Shown here piece by piece: positions 43,902 through 53,357 of a stretch of DNA of 64,000 nucleotides. The number at the start of each line of letters is the position of its first letter. Within the stretch, counting starts at the first letter, position 1. The translations under genes and the position numbers were made by a program. Below the pieces are notes generated by a model. The model was given only the letters and a program-made list of their open reading frames with translations. It made no database searches and was not told the origin of the DNA. Origin of the DNA: Sorangium cellulosum (GTDB lineage Bacteria > Myxococcota_A > Polyangia > Polyangiales > Polyangiaceae); contig NZ_CP012673.1 of NCBI RefSeq assembly GCF_002950945.1, positions 13,073,501 to 13,137,500 on the forward strand. Reading direction: 5' to 3'.

Positions 43902-45093
43902 ACCGCAGCGTGCTCGGCGGCTCCGGCTCGCGGATCGCGATCAGCGCCGGCGAGAGCTGCACCGGGTACCGCGCCGGCGCCCGCAGGTGCGCGACGGCGT
44001 ACGGCAAGAGCTGCCGCGCCGCGACGGACCGCTCGCGCCCGACGCTCGGCGGCTCCGGCGACTCGAGCGCGTGCCCGCCGCGCATCACCGCGCGCGAGAG
44101 CGGCGCGAGCCGCGCTACGCCGAGCGCACGCGGCGGCAGCATCCGCTCGTGCGCCAGGTGGATCACGTCGGCCGCCGCGCGCCCCGCCTCGTCGTAGTAA
44201 CGCGCCACCATCTTGCGCCCCGCGATCACGTCGCCGCGGTTGCTCGTGCCCTGCCGCAGCGCCCACGCCCCCGACTCCTCCAGCGCCACGAGCTCGTACC
44301 GCACGGCGGGCATGTCCTCGCCGCACTCCGCGAGCCCCGACGCGACCCAGCCCCCGGCGGTCGTGCCCACGCGCCGCGCCTCGAGCAGCAGCGCCTCCTC
44401 CTCGCGGCCGCCGAGGTCGATCGTCCGGTCCGCGTACCAGGGCCAGCTGCCCTCGTACGGCGACGGCGGCGGCGCGAGCTCGCCGAGGTCGATCCCCGCC
44501 TCGCCGCGGAACGGGATCCCGAGCGACATGGCCGCGAGCGCGCTCGTCGTCGCCGCCGCGCCGCCCACGTGCGCCGCGCGGGCGAGCGCCAGCTGCTCCT
44601 CCGCAGACGGCGCACGCGCCGACGACCCGTCGACCACGACGCCCCCGTCCGCCGCGATGTGGAGCCGCGCCGCCCGCGTCGCCGCGGCCGTGCCCCGGCG
44701 GAGCGCCGGCACGACCGCCGCGCCCACGAGCAGCGCCGCCACGAACGGCCCCTCCACCGAGACGACCGGCGTGCCGGGGAAAGCGATCGTCCCGTCGGGC
44801 ATCGCGTCGATGTCCACCGCGAGCGGCGCGCCGGCGAGCCGGTCCGCGAGCGCGTCGCTCAGCCCGCAGGCCTCGCGCGCCGCGAAGACCTCGTCCGCGT
44901 CGAGCCGCGCGCCGGCGGCCGCGAGCGCCTCCAGCGCCGCCTCGACGCCGGCCACCACGAGGAAGCCCGTGTGCTGCGGCATCCCGGTGAACGCGAGCTC
45001 GAAGCTCGCGCGCCGGTCCGCGACGCCCGCGCGCATGAGCCGATCCGCGTCGAGCAGCACACGTCCGTCGCAGAGCAGCGGGCTCGCTCGCAT
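43900..45093 (-). CDS. nicotinate phosphoribosyltransferase-like protein
   Basis: A 397-aa protein of the type II phosphoribosyltransferase fold used in NAD salvage. Recognisable parts are FELAFTGMPQHTGFLVVAG near the N-terminus, FPGTPVVSVEGPFVAALLV, and ARAAHVGGAAATTSALAAMS, which matches the sugar-phosphate-binding region. The family's active-site segment after this (IPVxGTMAHS) reads IPFRGEAGIDL, so the catalytic His is absent. TSNRGDVIAGRKMVARYYDE is a later match (GTS region). The enzyme may be inactive or may use another substrate. The stop codon falls in the palindrome's arm. It follows the ArsA gene by 21 bases. Confidence 0.65.
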   Translation of the reverse strand: MRASPLLCDGRVLLDADRLMRAGVADRRASFELAFTGMPQHTGFLVVAGVEAALEALAAAGARLDADEVFAAREACGLSDALADRLAGAPLAVDIDAMPDGTIAFPGTPVVSVEGPFVAALLVGAAVVPALRRGTAAATRAARLHIAADGGVVVDGSSARAPSAEEQLALARAAHVGGAAATTSALAAMSLGIPFRGEAGIDLGELAPPPSPYEGSWPWYADRTIDLGGREEEALLLEARRVGTTAGGWVASGLAECGEDMPAVRYELVALEESGAWALRQGTSNRGDVIAGRKMVARYYDEAGRAAADVIHLAHERMLPPRALGVARLAPLSRAVMRGGHALESPEPPSVGRERSVAARQLLPYAVAHLRAPARYPVQLSPALIAIREPEPPSTLR

Positions 45094-45114
45094 GGCCGAA
45101 GGCCCGTGCCCCGC

Positions 45115-46101
45115 TCAGAGCCGCGCGGCCAGCGTCCGCGTGCCGGCGACCGTCGAGGCCTCGTCGAAGAGGAAGGGCAGCACCACGGTCGGCACGTCGA
45201 GCGCGCGGCGCAGGCGGGCCAGGCTCTCGTGCTGCACCGACTCCCGCATCGCCCGCCGCGCCCCGGCCACGGCGGCGCTCTCGGCCGTGTGCGCCGCGCG
45301 CGCCGGCGCCTCCACGTCGAGGCGCGTCGGGTCGGCGAGCAGCGCCCGCCGCTCCTCGGGCGAGAACAGCGGCGGCAGCACGCTGTTGATGATCAGCCGG
45401 TGGACGGGCAGGCCGAGCTCGCCCCGCACCTCCCCCACGAGCTCGATCGTCTCGGTCGCCGGCATCTCCTCGGCGAGGGTCACGACGACCACCCCGCTCC
45501 GCGCCGGATCCCGGAACATCGCCCACGCCGCCTCGGCGTCCCGGCGCAGGACGCCCGGCGGCGCCACGTCGAGGATCACCTTGGGCACACGCAGCATGTC
45601 CATGCCGTGCCCCGTCGCGGGCGCGTCGAGCAGCACCACGTCGTAACGCGGGGAGCCGTCCTCGAGCACCTCGGTCGTGTGGAACCAGGCCTTGCCGAGC
45701 ATCGCCCACTCGTACAGGCCGGGCACCGCGCGGAAGAAGGTGCGCGTGTACTTGTTGTCGAAGACGAGATCGGCCGCGGCGCGCACCTTGAGGACCATCT
45801 CGCCGTACTCCCGGAGCGCCCGGTCCGGGGAGATGTTCACCGCCCACACCCGCTCGGCGACGTGGGTGACGTCCTGGCCGATCGGCCGCGTGCCGAGGAT
45901 CGCCGACAGCCGCTCCTTCGTGTTGCACATCGCCACGAGGACACGCTTGCCCCGCGCGGCGAAGGCCAGGGCGAGGGCGCCGGAGATCGTCGTCTTCCCG
46001 ACCCCGCCCTTGCCGGTCACGAACAGGAAGCGCCGGCGCTCGAGCTCCGGGAGGTCCTGGCCCGGCCCGCCGGCCTGCAACTCGTGGTGGACGCTCTGCA
46101 T
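45115..46101 (-). CDS. ArsA-family ATPase
   Basis: A 328-aa P-loop ATPase of the ArsA/GET3 class. The deviant Walker A is FLFVTGKGGVGKTTISGALA; the switch region is VVLLDAPATGHGMDML. It is a single ATPase half, so it probably works as a dimer. No arsenic genes (arsB, arsR) are nearby, and myxobacteria carry several paralogues of unknown role, so a metalloid function is not implied. Divergent from cysH with 78 bases between starts. Confidence 0.85.
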   Translation of the reverse strand: MQSVHHELQAGGPGQDLPELERRRFLFVTGKGGVGKTTISGALALAFAARGKRVLVAMCNTKERLSAILGTRPIGQDVTHVAERVWAVNISPDRALREYGEMVLKVRAAADLVFDNKYTRTFFRAVPGLYEWAMLGKAWFHTTEVLEDGSPRYDVVLLDAPATGHGMDMLRVPKVILDVAPPGVLRRDAEAAWAMFRDPARSGVVVVTLAEEMPATETIELVGEVRGELGLPVHRLIINSVLPPLFSPEERRALLADPTRLDVEAPARAAHTAESAAVAGARRAMRESVQHESLARLRRALDVPTVVLPFLFDEASTVAGTRTLAARL

Positions 46102-46179
46102 TCCGCCAGAGCGGAGTTAGGCGCAAGCCCGGGCGAACGCAACCCGGATCGCGGAGACGGGCTCTGCTATGCCTCCGTC

Positions 46180-46947
46180 ATGCGCATCACCGAGCGAGAT
46201 CTCGAACCTCTGAACCGTCGTTTCCAGGGAGCTCCGCCTGTCGAGCTCCTCCGTTTCGTCCGCGAGTCGTTCGGATCCCGCGCGGCCATCCTGAGCAGCA
46301 TGCAGCGGGCCGGCACCGCGCTCTGCCACGTGGCCGACCGGGCCGGGCTCTCCTTCGACGTCGTCTTCGTCGACACCGGCGTGATGCACGCCGAGACGCT
46401 CGCCACCCGCGACGAGCTCGCGCGGACCCACAAGAACCTCCGCGTCGTCACGCTCTCCCCCGAGCGCACCTTCGCCCAGCAGACGCGCGACGAGGGCCTG
46501 CTCTACCTGTCGAAGGAGGGCCAGGAGCGCTGCTGCGACCTCCGCAAGTCGGCCCCGCTCGGCGCCGTCCGCGGCCGCTACGACGCGCTCGTCGCGGCGC
46601 TCCGGCGCGGCGAGGGCGGCGCCCGCGCCAGGATCGCGCCGTTCGGCGTCGACCTCGCGAACAACACGCTCCGGATCCACCCCTTCGCGTCGCTGAGCAA
46701 CGAGGAGCTCGACGCGTACTTCGCCGCACACCCGGACGCGATCGAGAACCCCCTGCACGCGATGGGCTTCCGCACGATCGGCTGCTTCCCGTGCACGACC
46801 CCCGTGCTCCCCGACGAGCCCGAGCGCGCCGGGCGCTGGCGCCACCTCGCCAGCGTCGAGTACTGCGGCATCAACCCGGTGGACCGGGGCGCGGCCGAGG
46901 GCGGCATCGAGCTCGACGACCGCTACGAGCGCCTCTTCGCCGCCTGA
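46180..46947 (+). CDS. cysH: APS/PAPS reductase (CysH type)
   Basis: A 255-aa assimilatory reductase that turns (phospho)adenylyl sulfate into sulfite using thioredoxin. VVFVDTGVMHAETLATRDEL is the nucleotide-binding core of the family. The CC pair in GQERCCDLRK and CFPC near residue 205 are the [4Fe-4S] ligands that mark the APS-using branch. The catalytic C-terminal motif, usually ECGLH, is here EYCGIN: the Cys is kept. ATG 46180 begins the conserved region; no strong ribosome-binding site seen. Confidence 0.85.
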   Translation: MRITERDLEPLNRRFQGAPPVELLRFVRESFGSRAAILSSMQRAGTALCHVADRAGLSFDVVFVDTGVMHAETLATRDELARTHKNLRVVTLSPERTFAQQTRDEGLLYLSKEGQERCCDLRKSAPLGAVRGRYDALVAALRRGEGGARARIAPFGVDLANNTLRIHPFASLSNEELDAYFAAHPDAIENPLHAMGFRTIGCFPCTTPVLPDEPERAGRWRHLASVEYCGINPVDRGAAEGGIELDDRYERLFAA

Positions 46948-47020
46948 CCTTTTCCCTGCGAATCCCGGTTCGCGCACGCTTCATCTTGACTCGAACGGCA
47001 TGCAGGGAGATTTGCCCTCC

Positions 47021-47683
47021 ATGCCGGCGAGCTACTTCGACGTAGACGGCACCCTGGTCACGACGAACCTCGTGCACCCGACGGTGTTCTACATGCTGAA
47101 CCAGCCGACGCCGATGCACAGCCTGGCGAAGCTCGGCCGTGCGCTCGTCAAGGCGCCGTGGATGGCGATGGCGGAGCTCCGGGATCGGCGCCTCTTCAAC
47201 GAGCTGCTCTTCAGCTCCTTCGAGGGCGTCTCCGAGGACCGCCTCGTGGCGCTCGCCGAGGAGGCCTTCACGAAGGTGCTCCGCCCGGCGCTCTACGCCA
47301 AGGCGCGCGACCTCGTGCAGTGCAGCCTCGACAAGGGGCACGACGTCGTCCTCATCTCCGGCGCGCTGGATTTCCTGATGCAGCTGCTCGCCGCCCACCT
47401 CGGCGCGACGGGCATCATCGCGAACCGCCTCGAGGTGAAGGACGGCTTCGCGACCGGGAAGCTCCTGCGCCCGGTCGTGGCCGGCCCCGAGAAGGCGCGG
47501 CTCATCCGCGAGCACGCGCACGCGCGCGGGCACGACCTCGACGAGTGCTTCGCGTACTCGGACAGCTACTCGGACGTCCCCATGCTCTCGGTCGTCGGCT
47601 ACCCGGCCGCGGTGAACCCGGACCGCAAGCTCAAGCTGCTCGCGCAGGCGTACCACTGGCCGATCCTCGAGCTCGCCGCGTGA
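47021..47683 (+). CDS. HAD-IB family phosphatase-like hydrolase
   Basis: A 220-aa cytosolic hydrolase of the SerB-like class. Motif I is YFDVDGTLVTTN (nucleophile Asp). Motif II is VVLISGALDFLMQLLA, and motif III/IV is AYSDSYSDVPMLSVVG. Family members act on phosphoserine or lysolipid phosphates; the substrate here is unknown. ATG 47021 has AGGGAGA about 11 bases upstream; ATG 47000 would add seven residues. The next gene (LarA-like) starts 76 bases later. Confidence 0.85.
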   Translation: MPASYFDVDGTLVTTNLVHPTVFYMLNQPTPMHSLAKLGRALVKAPWMAMAELRDRRLFNELLFSSFEGVSEDRLVALAEEAFTKVLRPALYAKARDLVQCSLDKGHDVVLISGALDFLMQLLAAHLGATGIIANRLEVKDGFATGKLLRPVVAGPEKARLIREHAHARGHDLDECFAYSDSYSDVPMLSVVGYPAAVNPDRKLKLLAQAYHWPILELAA

Positions 47684-47759
47684 TCCCGTCCTGCCGGCGC
47701 ACGGCGGCGGAGAGCCCCTTCCCAGCCCACCACGTCGCACCCCCTGCTCGGAGAGCCCC

Positions 47760-49340
47760 ATGAGCCATCCTTGCGTCGTCACGTTAGACAGCCGCAGCGC
47801 CCCCCGGGTGCTCTTCTCAGGCGACCAGCTGGTCGAGGTCGACCTGCCCACCGGAACGCGGGTGCTCTACCCGAAGCCGCCCATCGAGCCGCTGAAGGAC
47901 GTCGACGCCGCGATCCGCTACGCGATCAACCACCCGTACAACTCGGAGCCACTCTACGCGAAGCTCCGCCCGGGGATGAAGGTCACGATCGCGGTGGACG
48001 ACATCTCGCTGCCGCTGCCGCCGATGCGGCGCCCCGACATCCGCGAGCGCGTCCTCACCATCGTGCTCGACCTGCTCGCGGACCACGGCGTCGACGACGT
48101 CGAGATCATCATCGCGACGAGCGTGCACCGGCGGATGAAGGACTGGGAGGTCCGCCACGTCGTCGGCGACCGGATCTTCAACGCGTACTGGCCGAAGCGG
48201 CTCTACAACCACGACGCCGAGAACCTCGCCAACATGAAGTACCTCGGCACGACGGACGCCGGCGAGGAGGTCGAGCTCAACAAGCGCGCGGTCGAGAGCG
48301 ACCTCGTGATCTACGTGAACCTGAACCTCGTGCCGATGGACGGCGGGCACAAGTCCGTCAGCGTCGGCCTGTGCGGGTACCGCAGCCTGCGCGCGCACCA
48401 CAACCCGCGGGTGATGCGCGACTGCTACTCGTACATGGACCCGAAGAGCTCCGCGCTGCACACGAGCGTCGAGCGCATGGGCCGGCTCGCGAACAAGAAG
48501 CTCAACGTCTTCACGATCGAGACGACGATCAACAACCGCATGTTCGATCGCCCGCTCGAGTTCTTGGCGCGGAACGAGGACGACCTCTCTCCGGGCGAGA
48601 AGGGCGCGCTCCGCGCCCTCCGCTTCACGCTCTCCAAGCTGCCGCAGCCCGCCCGCCAGGCGATCTTCCAGCGCGTCCCCTCGCCGTACGGCGTGACCGG
48701 CGTGTTCGCCGGCGAGACCGAGGCCGCGCACGAGCACACGCTGAAGCGCAGCTTCGATCAGTACCTCGTCCCCGTCTCGGGGCAGGCCGACATCCTGATC
48801 ACGGGCATCCCGTTCATCAGCCCGTACAACGTGAACTCGTTCCTGAACCCGCTGCTCGTGCAGGTGATGGCGAACGGCTACCTGTTCAACCTCTACCGCG
48901 GCGCGCCGATGCTCAAGAAGGGGGGGACGATGATCATCCTCCACCCCTGCACCGACCTGTTCGACAACGAGCACCACGCCCCGTACATCGAGTTCGTCCA
49001 CCGGCTCCTGCCGGAGACGCGCGACGCGATGGAGCTGCACAAGCGGTACGAGAAGAAGTTCTCCGAGAACCCGGCCTACATCGAGATGTACCGCTTCGGC
49101 CACGCGTACCACCCGACCCACCCGTTCTTCATGTGGTACTGGGGCGAGGCGGGCCGGCAGCACATCGGCCGGATGATCGTGGTCGGCGCCGACAACGAGT
49201 ACATCCCGCAGCTGCTCGGCTGGGAGACGGCGCGCACGATGGACGAGGCGCTCCGGATGGCCAAGGTGACGGCGCCGCCCGCGCCGGAGATCATGGCCCT
49301 CCACACCCCGCCGATCTTCATGGCCGACATGACGGCCTAG
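47760..49340 (+). CDS. LarA-like (lactate racemase domain) protein
   Basis: A 526-aa protein with the DUF2088/LarA N-terminal fold: KVTIAVDDISLPLPPMRRPD matches the LarA nucleotide-binding segment, and DVEIIIATSVHRRM matches the His-containing region. Genuine LarA enzymes carry a nickel-pincer cofactor made by LarB/C/E. No lar genes are seen here and the protein is about 100 residues longer, so racemase activity is uncertain. ATG 47760 is preceded by GGAGAG. Confidence 0.8.
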   Translation: MSHPCVVTLDSRSAPRVLFSGDQLVEVDLPTGTRVLYPKPPIEPLKDVDAAIRYAINHPYNSEPLYAKLRPGMKVTIAVDDISLPLPPMRRPDIRERVLTIVLDLLADHGVDDVEIIIATSVHRRMKDWEVRHVVGDRIFNAYWPKRLYNHDAENLANMKYLGTTDAGEEVELNKRAVESDLVIYVNLNLVPMDGGHKSVSVGLCGYRSLRAHHNPRVMRDCYSYMDPKSSALHTSVERMGRLANKKLNVFTIETTINNRMFDRPLEFLARNEDDLSPGEKGALRALRFTLSKLPQPARQAIFQRVPSPYGVTGVFAGETEAAHEHTLKRSFDQYLVPVSGQADILITGIPFISPYNVNSFLNPLLVQVMANGYLFNLYRGAPMLKKGGTMIILHPCTDLFDNEHHAPYIEFVHRLLPETRDAMELHKRYEKKFSENPAYIEMYRFGHAYHPTHPFFMWYWGEAGRQHIGRMIVVGADNEYIPQLLGWETARTMDEALRMAKVTAPPAPEIMALHTPPIFMADMTA

Positions 49341-49370
49341 CGCTCCTCTGCGGCGGCGCTCGGGCCCACC

Positions 49371-49458
49371 ATGCGGCTGCACCTCATCGACGGCACCTAC
49401 GAGCTCTTCCGCGCCCACTACTCGAAGCGGCCCGAGCACCGCGCGCCCGGCGCCGCGG
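49371..49458 (+). pseudogene. N-terminal remnant of a 5'-3' exonuclease-like gene
   Basis: The frame encodes MRLHLIDGTYELFRAHYSKR followed by PEHRAPG, which is the characteristic start of 5'-3' exonuclease (Pol I N-domain-like) proteins. After about 28 codons the sequence becomes the 3' end of the convergent DUF885 gene. Everything beyond the first strand-helix unit is lost, so no exonuclease can be made. A deletion or a misassembly would both explain it. Confidence 0.6.
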
Positions 49459-51249
49459 CTACTTCGCGGGCGCCGCGAGCTCGGCGAGCACACGATCGCG
49501 GAGGAGCGGCACCGGCGGCGACCCGTGCGCGAGCAGCGCGTCGTGGAAGCGGCGCAGCGAGAACGCCGGGCCGAGGGCCGCCTTCGCCTCCTCGCGGAGC
49601 TTCAGGATCTGGACCTTGCCGAGCGTGTAGGCGAAGTACCCGGGGTCGAACGTCCCGCGCACCGCCTGCTCCCGCGCCGTCGCGCGGTCCTGGAAGCAGT
49701 CGTCGACGAAGCGGCGCTCGGCCTGCTCGAGGCTCATCCCCTCGGCGTGCACCCCGAGCGACACGACCACGCGGCAGTTGCGCAGGAGCGCGTCGGCGAG
49801 CTGGCCGAGCCGGTTCTGCGGGTCCTCCTTGCCGAACCCCTCTTCGATCATCATCTGCTCGATGTAGTGGGCCCAGCCCTCGACGAACGAGTAGCTCCCG
49901 AACAGCCGCTGCGCGGTCGTCGGCGCGCGCTTCTCCCACAGGCCCTGGACGAAGTGCCCCGGGTAGACCTCGTGCACGGTCGTCGAGAGCAGCGTCCCCT
50001 TCGGCATCACGTACTCCTCCTGCTCCCTCCGCGGCCAGGAGGGGTCGGGCATCGTGATGTAGTAGAACGCCTCGAGCCCCTCCCGCTCGAACGGCCCCGG
50101 CGCCTCGAGGAACGCCGAGTTCCAGCGCATGTACGGCGGCGTCTCCTTCACGATCGCCCGCTCGTCGGTCGGGAGGCTCACGAGCTGCTTGTCGACGACG
50201 AACTTGCGCGACGCCTCCATCACCCGCGTCGCCTCGGCGAGCAGCCGCTGCGCCTTCGGCCGGGTGGCCTTCACCGTCCTCGCGAGCGCCTGGTAGGCCG
50301 CCTTGTTCGCCGCGAGGTCCTCCTCGCCCATCTTCTTGAAGTCGGCGAGCGGGATCGAGAGCCCCTCCTGGGCGAGGAGGAGCTTCCGGTAGCGCGCCTC
50401 GCCGAGCACGTGGCTCGCGTCGCCCTTCGGCAGCTCGACCTGGATCAGGTGGTCGGCGAGCGCCTGCGCCGCGTCGGCGAGCGCGGCGTTCGTCTCCTCG
50501 AAGTCGGCCTGGAACGCGGCGTCGCCCACGCCCTTGAGCAGCTTGACGACGTCGCCGCGCAGGTACTCGGCGTACCCGCGGTAGATCTTCGCGGCGACCT
50601 CGATCACGGGCCTCGGCAGCGGGCTCGCGAGGTTCTCGCGGATGTGCGGCACCTCTGCGAGCGCCGCCTTCTCGTGCGCGAGCAGGTGCCTCGCGCGGTC
50701 GGGCAGCGGCGCGTACGCCCGATCGAGGTAGTGGTTCACGCCGAACAGGTCGCCGTAGAACTGCGGCTTCCTGCGCCAGTCCTCGAGATCCTCGCCGTTG
50801 AACAGGCACAGATCGATCTGCTGGAGGAGGAGCGCGCGGTCGAGCGCGTCGTCCGGCGACAGCGCCGCGGCAGACGCGGCGGCGAGGGCCGCGCGGTCGC
50901 GCGTGAGGCGCGCGAGCCTGCCCTGGATCGCGGCGGCGGAGTAGTCGCCGACCTTGCCGTCCTGCTCGTGCAGGCCGCGCGAGCGGGCGAACGCCGGCTC
51001 GTCCGCGATCCACTCCCGCAGGATCCGCTCGCGGAGCGCGGCGAACGGCTCCGCGGGCGCCGCGGCCGGCTGCGCGGGCGCCGAGGGCGGCGTCGCGAGC
51101 AGCGGCGGGGCCGCGGGCGGCGGGGCCGCGGCGGAGGACGGCGGCGCCGGGGCGCCCCCGCTGCAGGCGGAGAGCGCGCACAGCGCCGCGAGCGTGGCGA
51201 GGCGGCGCGTGAGCGAGCGGCGGGCGGGCGGATCGAGGGCGGCGGCCAT
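49459..51249 (-). CDS. DUF885-family exported peptidase-like lipoprotein
   Basis: A 596-aa lipoprotein (signal peptide ending LCALSAC, then an Ala/Pro linker to about residue 68). The body is helical. The family's metal-site motif HEVYPGHFVQ lies near residue 430, with EGWAHYIEQM downstream, the pair that suggests a zinc peptidase (HExxPGH...E). It may digest peptides in the periplasm; the substrate is unknown. ATG 51249 is the first start that leaves a signal peptide. It is 62 bases downstream of purB on the same strand. Confidence 0.85.
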   Translation of the reverse strand: MAAALDPPARRSLTRRLATLAALCALSACSGGAPAPPSSAAAPPPAAPPLLATPPSAPAQPAAAPAEPFAALRERILREWIADEPAFARSRGLHEQDGKVGDYSAAAIQGRLARLTRDRAALAAASAAALSPDDALDRALLLQQIDLCLFNGEDLEDWRRKPQFYGDLFGVNHYLDRAYAPLPDRARHLLAHEKAALAEVPHIRENLASPLPRPVIEVAAKIYRGYAEYLRGDVVKLLKGVGDAAFQADFEETNAALADAAQALADHLIQVELPKGDASHVLGEARYRKLLLAQEGLSIPLADFKKMGEEDLAANKAAYQALARTVKATRPKAQRLLAEATRVMEASRKFVVDKQLVSLPTDERAIVKETPPYMRWNSAFLEAPGPFEREGLEAFYYITMPDPSWPRREQEEYVMPKGTLLSTTVHEVYPGHFVQGLWEKRAPTTAQRLFGSYSFVEGWAHYIEQMMIEEGFGKEDPQNRLGQLADALLRNCRVVVSLGVHAEGMSLEQAERRFVDDCFQDRATAREQAVRGTFDPGYFAYTLGKVQILKLREEAKAALGPAFSLRRFHDALLAHGSPPVPLLRDRVLAELAAPAK

Positions 51250-51311
51250 GGGCGGGCCGAGCCTGTCAAACCGGCCCGTGCAGGTCAACGGCGCAGGCGC
51301 TGGCCCGGGCG

Positions 51312-52610
51312 TCACGCGCGGAGCGCGCGATCGATGATCGTGTCCACGTGGGACAGCGCGTGGTCGAGATCGAAGCAGCGCGCGATCTCCTCCGGGGCGA
51401 GCAGCGCCGCGACGTCGGCGTCGGCGGCGAGGTTGTCGCGGAAGCGCCCCTCGCCCGCGATGGCGCGCATCGCGCAGCGCTGCACCATCTCGTAGGCGGC
51501 CTGCCGGGGCTTGCCCTTCTGGACGAGCGACAGCAGCACCGCCTCGCTGAAGAAGAGCTCGCCCGTGCGGTCGAGGTTCTCGCGCATCTTCTCGGGGTAG
51601 ACGACCAGCCCGTCGACGAGCCCCGCGGCGCGGTCGAGCATGAACCCGAGCGTCGCGGTCGCGTCGGGCGCGATCATCCGCTCGACCGAGGAGTGTGAGA
51701 TGTCGCGCTCGTGCCACAAGGGGACGTTCTCGAGCGCGGGGATGACGGCCGCGCGCACGACGCGCGCGAGGCCGCACAGGTTCTCGCTGAGGATGGGGTT
51801 GCGCTTGTGCGGCATCGCGCTCGAGCCCTTCTGGCCCACGGAGAAGCGCTCCTCCGCCTCGCGGACCTCGGTCCGCTGCCAGTGCCGCACGTTGGTCGCG
51901 AGCCGCTCGATGCCGGCCGCGATGAGCGAGAGCGCCGCGAAGAACTCGGCGTGGCGGTCGCGCGCCACGATCTGCGTCGAGACCGTCTCGGGCCGCAGGC
52001 CGAGCGCGGTGAGCGCGCGCTCCTCGATGCGCGGCGACAGGTGCGCGTACGTCCCGACCGCGCCGGCGACCTTCCCGACCGCGACCGCCTCGCGGGCGGC
52101 GGCGAGGCGGGCGCGGCCGCGCTTCATCTCGGCGAGGTGGCCCGCGAGCGCCAGGCCGAACGTGACCGGCTCGGCGGCGATGCCGTGGCTCCTGCCGATC
52201 ATCGGCGTGCGCCGGTGCTCGTCCGCGCGCCGCGCGAGCGCGTCGATGAGCCCGTCGAGCCGCTTCGCGAGCAGGTCCGCCGCGCGGACGAGCAGCAGCG
52301 CGAGGCTCGTGTCGAGCACGTCACTCGAGGTCATGCCCCGGTGCAGCCAGCGCGCGCCCTCGCCCGCGAGCTCCTCGACGTGGGTCAGGAACGCGATCAC
52401 GTCGTGCTTGACCGTGCGCTCGATCGCCTCGATCCGCTCGGCGTCGAGCGCGATCTTCTTCGCCCGGATCCCCTTCGCGATGCCCTCGGGCACGAGCCCT
52501 TCGGCCTCCATCGCCTCGCAGGCGGCGAGCTCCACCTCGAGCCAGGTCGAGAATCGGGTGGCGGGCGACCAGAGCTCTTCGAAATCGGACGGGGTGTAGC
52601 GGGGGATCAT
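51312..52610 (-). CDS. purB: adenylosuccinate lyase
   Basis: A 432-aa fumarase/aspartase-superfamily enzyme that acts twice in purine synthesis: SAICAR to AICAR, and adenylosuccinate to AMP. It begins MIPRYTPSDFEELW. HRGMTSSDVLDTSLAL carries the conserved TSSD motif, and GSSAMPHKRNPILSEN is the flexible catalytic signature loop. RSHGIAAEPVTFGL supplies the general-acid/base His. The length is typical. Start at ATG 52610. Confidence 0.95.
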   Translation of the reverse strand: MIPRYTPSDFEELWSPATRFSTWLEVELAACEAMEAEGLVPEGIAKGIRAKKIALDAERIEAIERTVKHDVIAFLTHVEELAGEGARWLHRGMTSSDVLDTSLALLLVRAADLLAKRLDGLIDALARRADEHRRTPMIGRSHGIAAEPVTFGLALAGHLAEMKRGRARLAAAREAVAVGKVAGAVGTYAHLSPRIEERALTALGLRPETVSTQIVARDRHAEFFAALSLIAAGIERLATNVRHWQRTEVREAEERFSVGQKGSSAMPHKRNPILSENLCGLARVVRAAVIPALENVPLWHERDISHSSVERMIAPDATATLGFMLDRAAGLVDGLVVYPEKMRENLDRTGELFFSEAVLLSLVQKGKPRQAAYEMVQRCAMRAIAGEGRFRDNLAADADVAALLAPEEIARCFDLDHALSHVDTIIDRALRA

Positions 52611-52753
52611 GGGCGGGACGCTGCGAAGGTCTGGAGGGTGCGTCAAGGAGGGAGTGGCCCGGGGCGCCCCCGGGCCGCTCGCCCGCGGGCTCTCCTCGCG
52701 CGGCGCGCCCGGCGCGGCTTGCGGCGGGCCGGCGTGTTGCGAAGGTTTGCGCG

Positions 52754-53308
52754 ATGCTGACCGAGGCACCGGCGCAGGCGCGCGCCGACCAGGGAGGGCC
52801 CGCGGACGAGCCGCCCAGCTCGAGCACACGCAGCGCCCGACGGCTGAAGCCTTACATCGTGGTGGTCGCGATGGACCTGTCCGAGCCGGGCGGGCGCGCG
52901 TGGCGCTTCGCCTTCGACCTGGCGGCGATCCGGGGCGAGACCGAGATCCACGCCGTGGTCGTCGGCCCGCGGCAGGTCGCCCCCGCGGTGCGCGACGTGA
53001 CGACGCCGGGCGCCTCGTCGCCGCCCGCGCTCCGGGTGCTCCAGCACCGGTGCGCGGACGGCCAGCCGCGGCTCATGGCGATGCACTTCCGCACCGGCCA
53101 GCCCCACCGGGCCATCGTCGCGCTCGCCCGCGAGCTCAGCGCCGATCTCATCGTGGTGGCCACCCACCCGCAGTCCCCGCTCCAGCGGCTCCTCGGCGGC
53201 TCGACCGCCGACCGGATCGCGCGCAACGCGCCCTGCCCGGTCGTGGTCGTGCGCCCCAAGGAGGACGACGACGCGGACGCGAGCGAGTACGACCCGCGCC
53301 TGCGGTGA
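52754..53308 (+). CDS. universal stress protein (UspA fold)
   Basis: A 184-aa protein with a 30-residue Ser/Pro-rich leader and one UspA domain. VVVAMDLSEPGGRAWRFA is the first strand-loop-helix. ELSADLIVVATHPQ and ALGGST-like LGGSTADRIARNAPCPVVVV form the nucleotide-binding end. The ATP-binding GxxGx9G(S/T) pattern is incomplete (THPQSPLQRLLGGST), so it may not bind ATP. Divergent from purB. Confidence 0.85.
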   Translation: MLTEAPAQARADQGGPADEPPSSSTRSARRLKPYIVVVAMDLSEPGGRAWRFAFDLAAIRGETEIHAVVVGPRQVAPAVRDVTTPGASSPPALRVLQHRCADGQPRLMAMHFRTGQPHRAIVALARELSADLIVVATHPQSPLQRLLGGSTADRIARNAPCPVVVVRPKEDDDADASEYDPRLR

Positions 53309-53357
53309 CGCCGGCTGCGGGCGCGCCCCGAGGTCGCGACGGCGGCCGCCCGGCGGC

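Noticed and set aside
45115..46101. Arsenic resistance function for the ArsA-like ATPase.
   Set aside because: No arsB, arsR, arsC or arsD nearby, and the neighbours are NAD and sulfur metabolism-like genes.
47817..49493. A 558-codon minus-strand open frame under the LarA-like gene.
   Set aside because: Composition is antisense-like (Arg/Val/His-rich) with no family match, while the plus strand has a clear LarA-like protein and ribosome-binding site.
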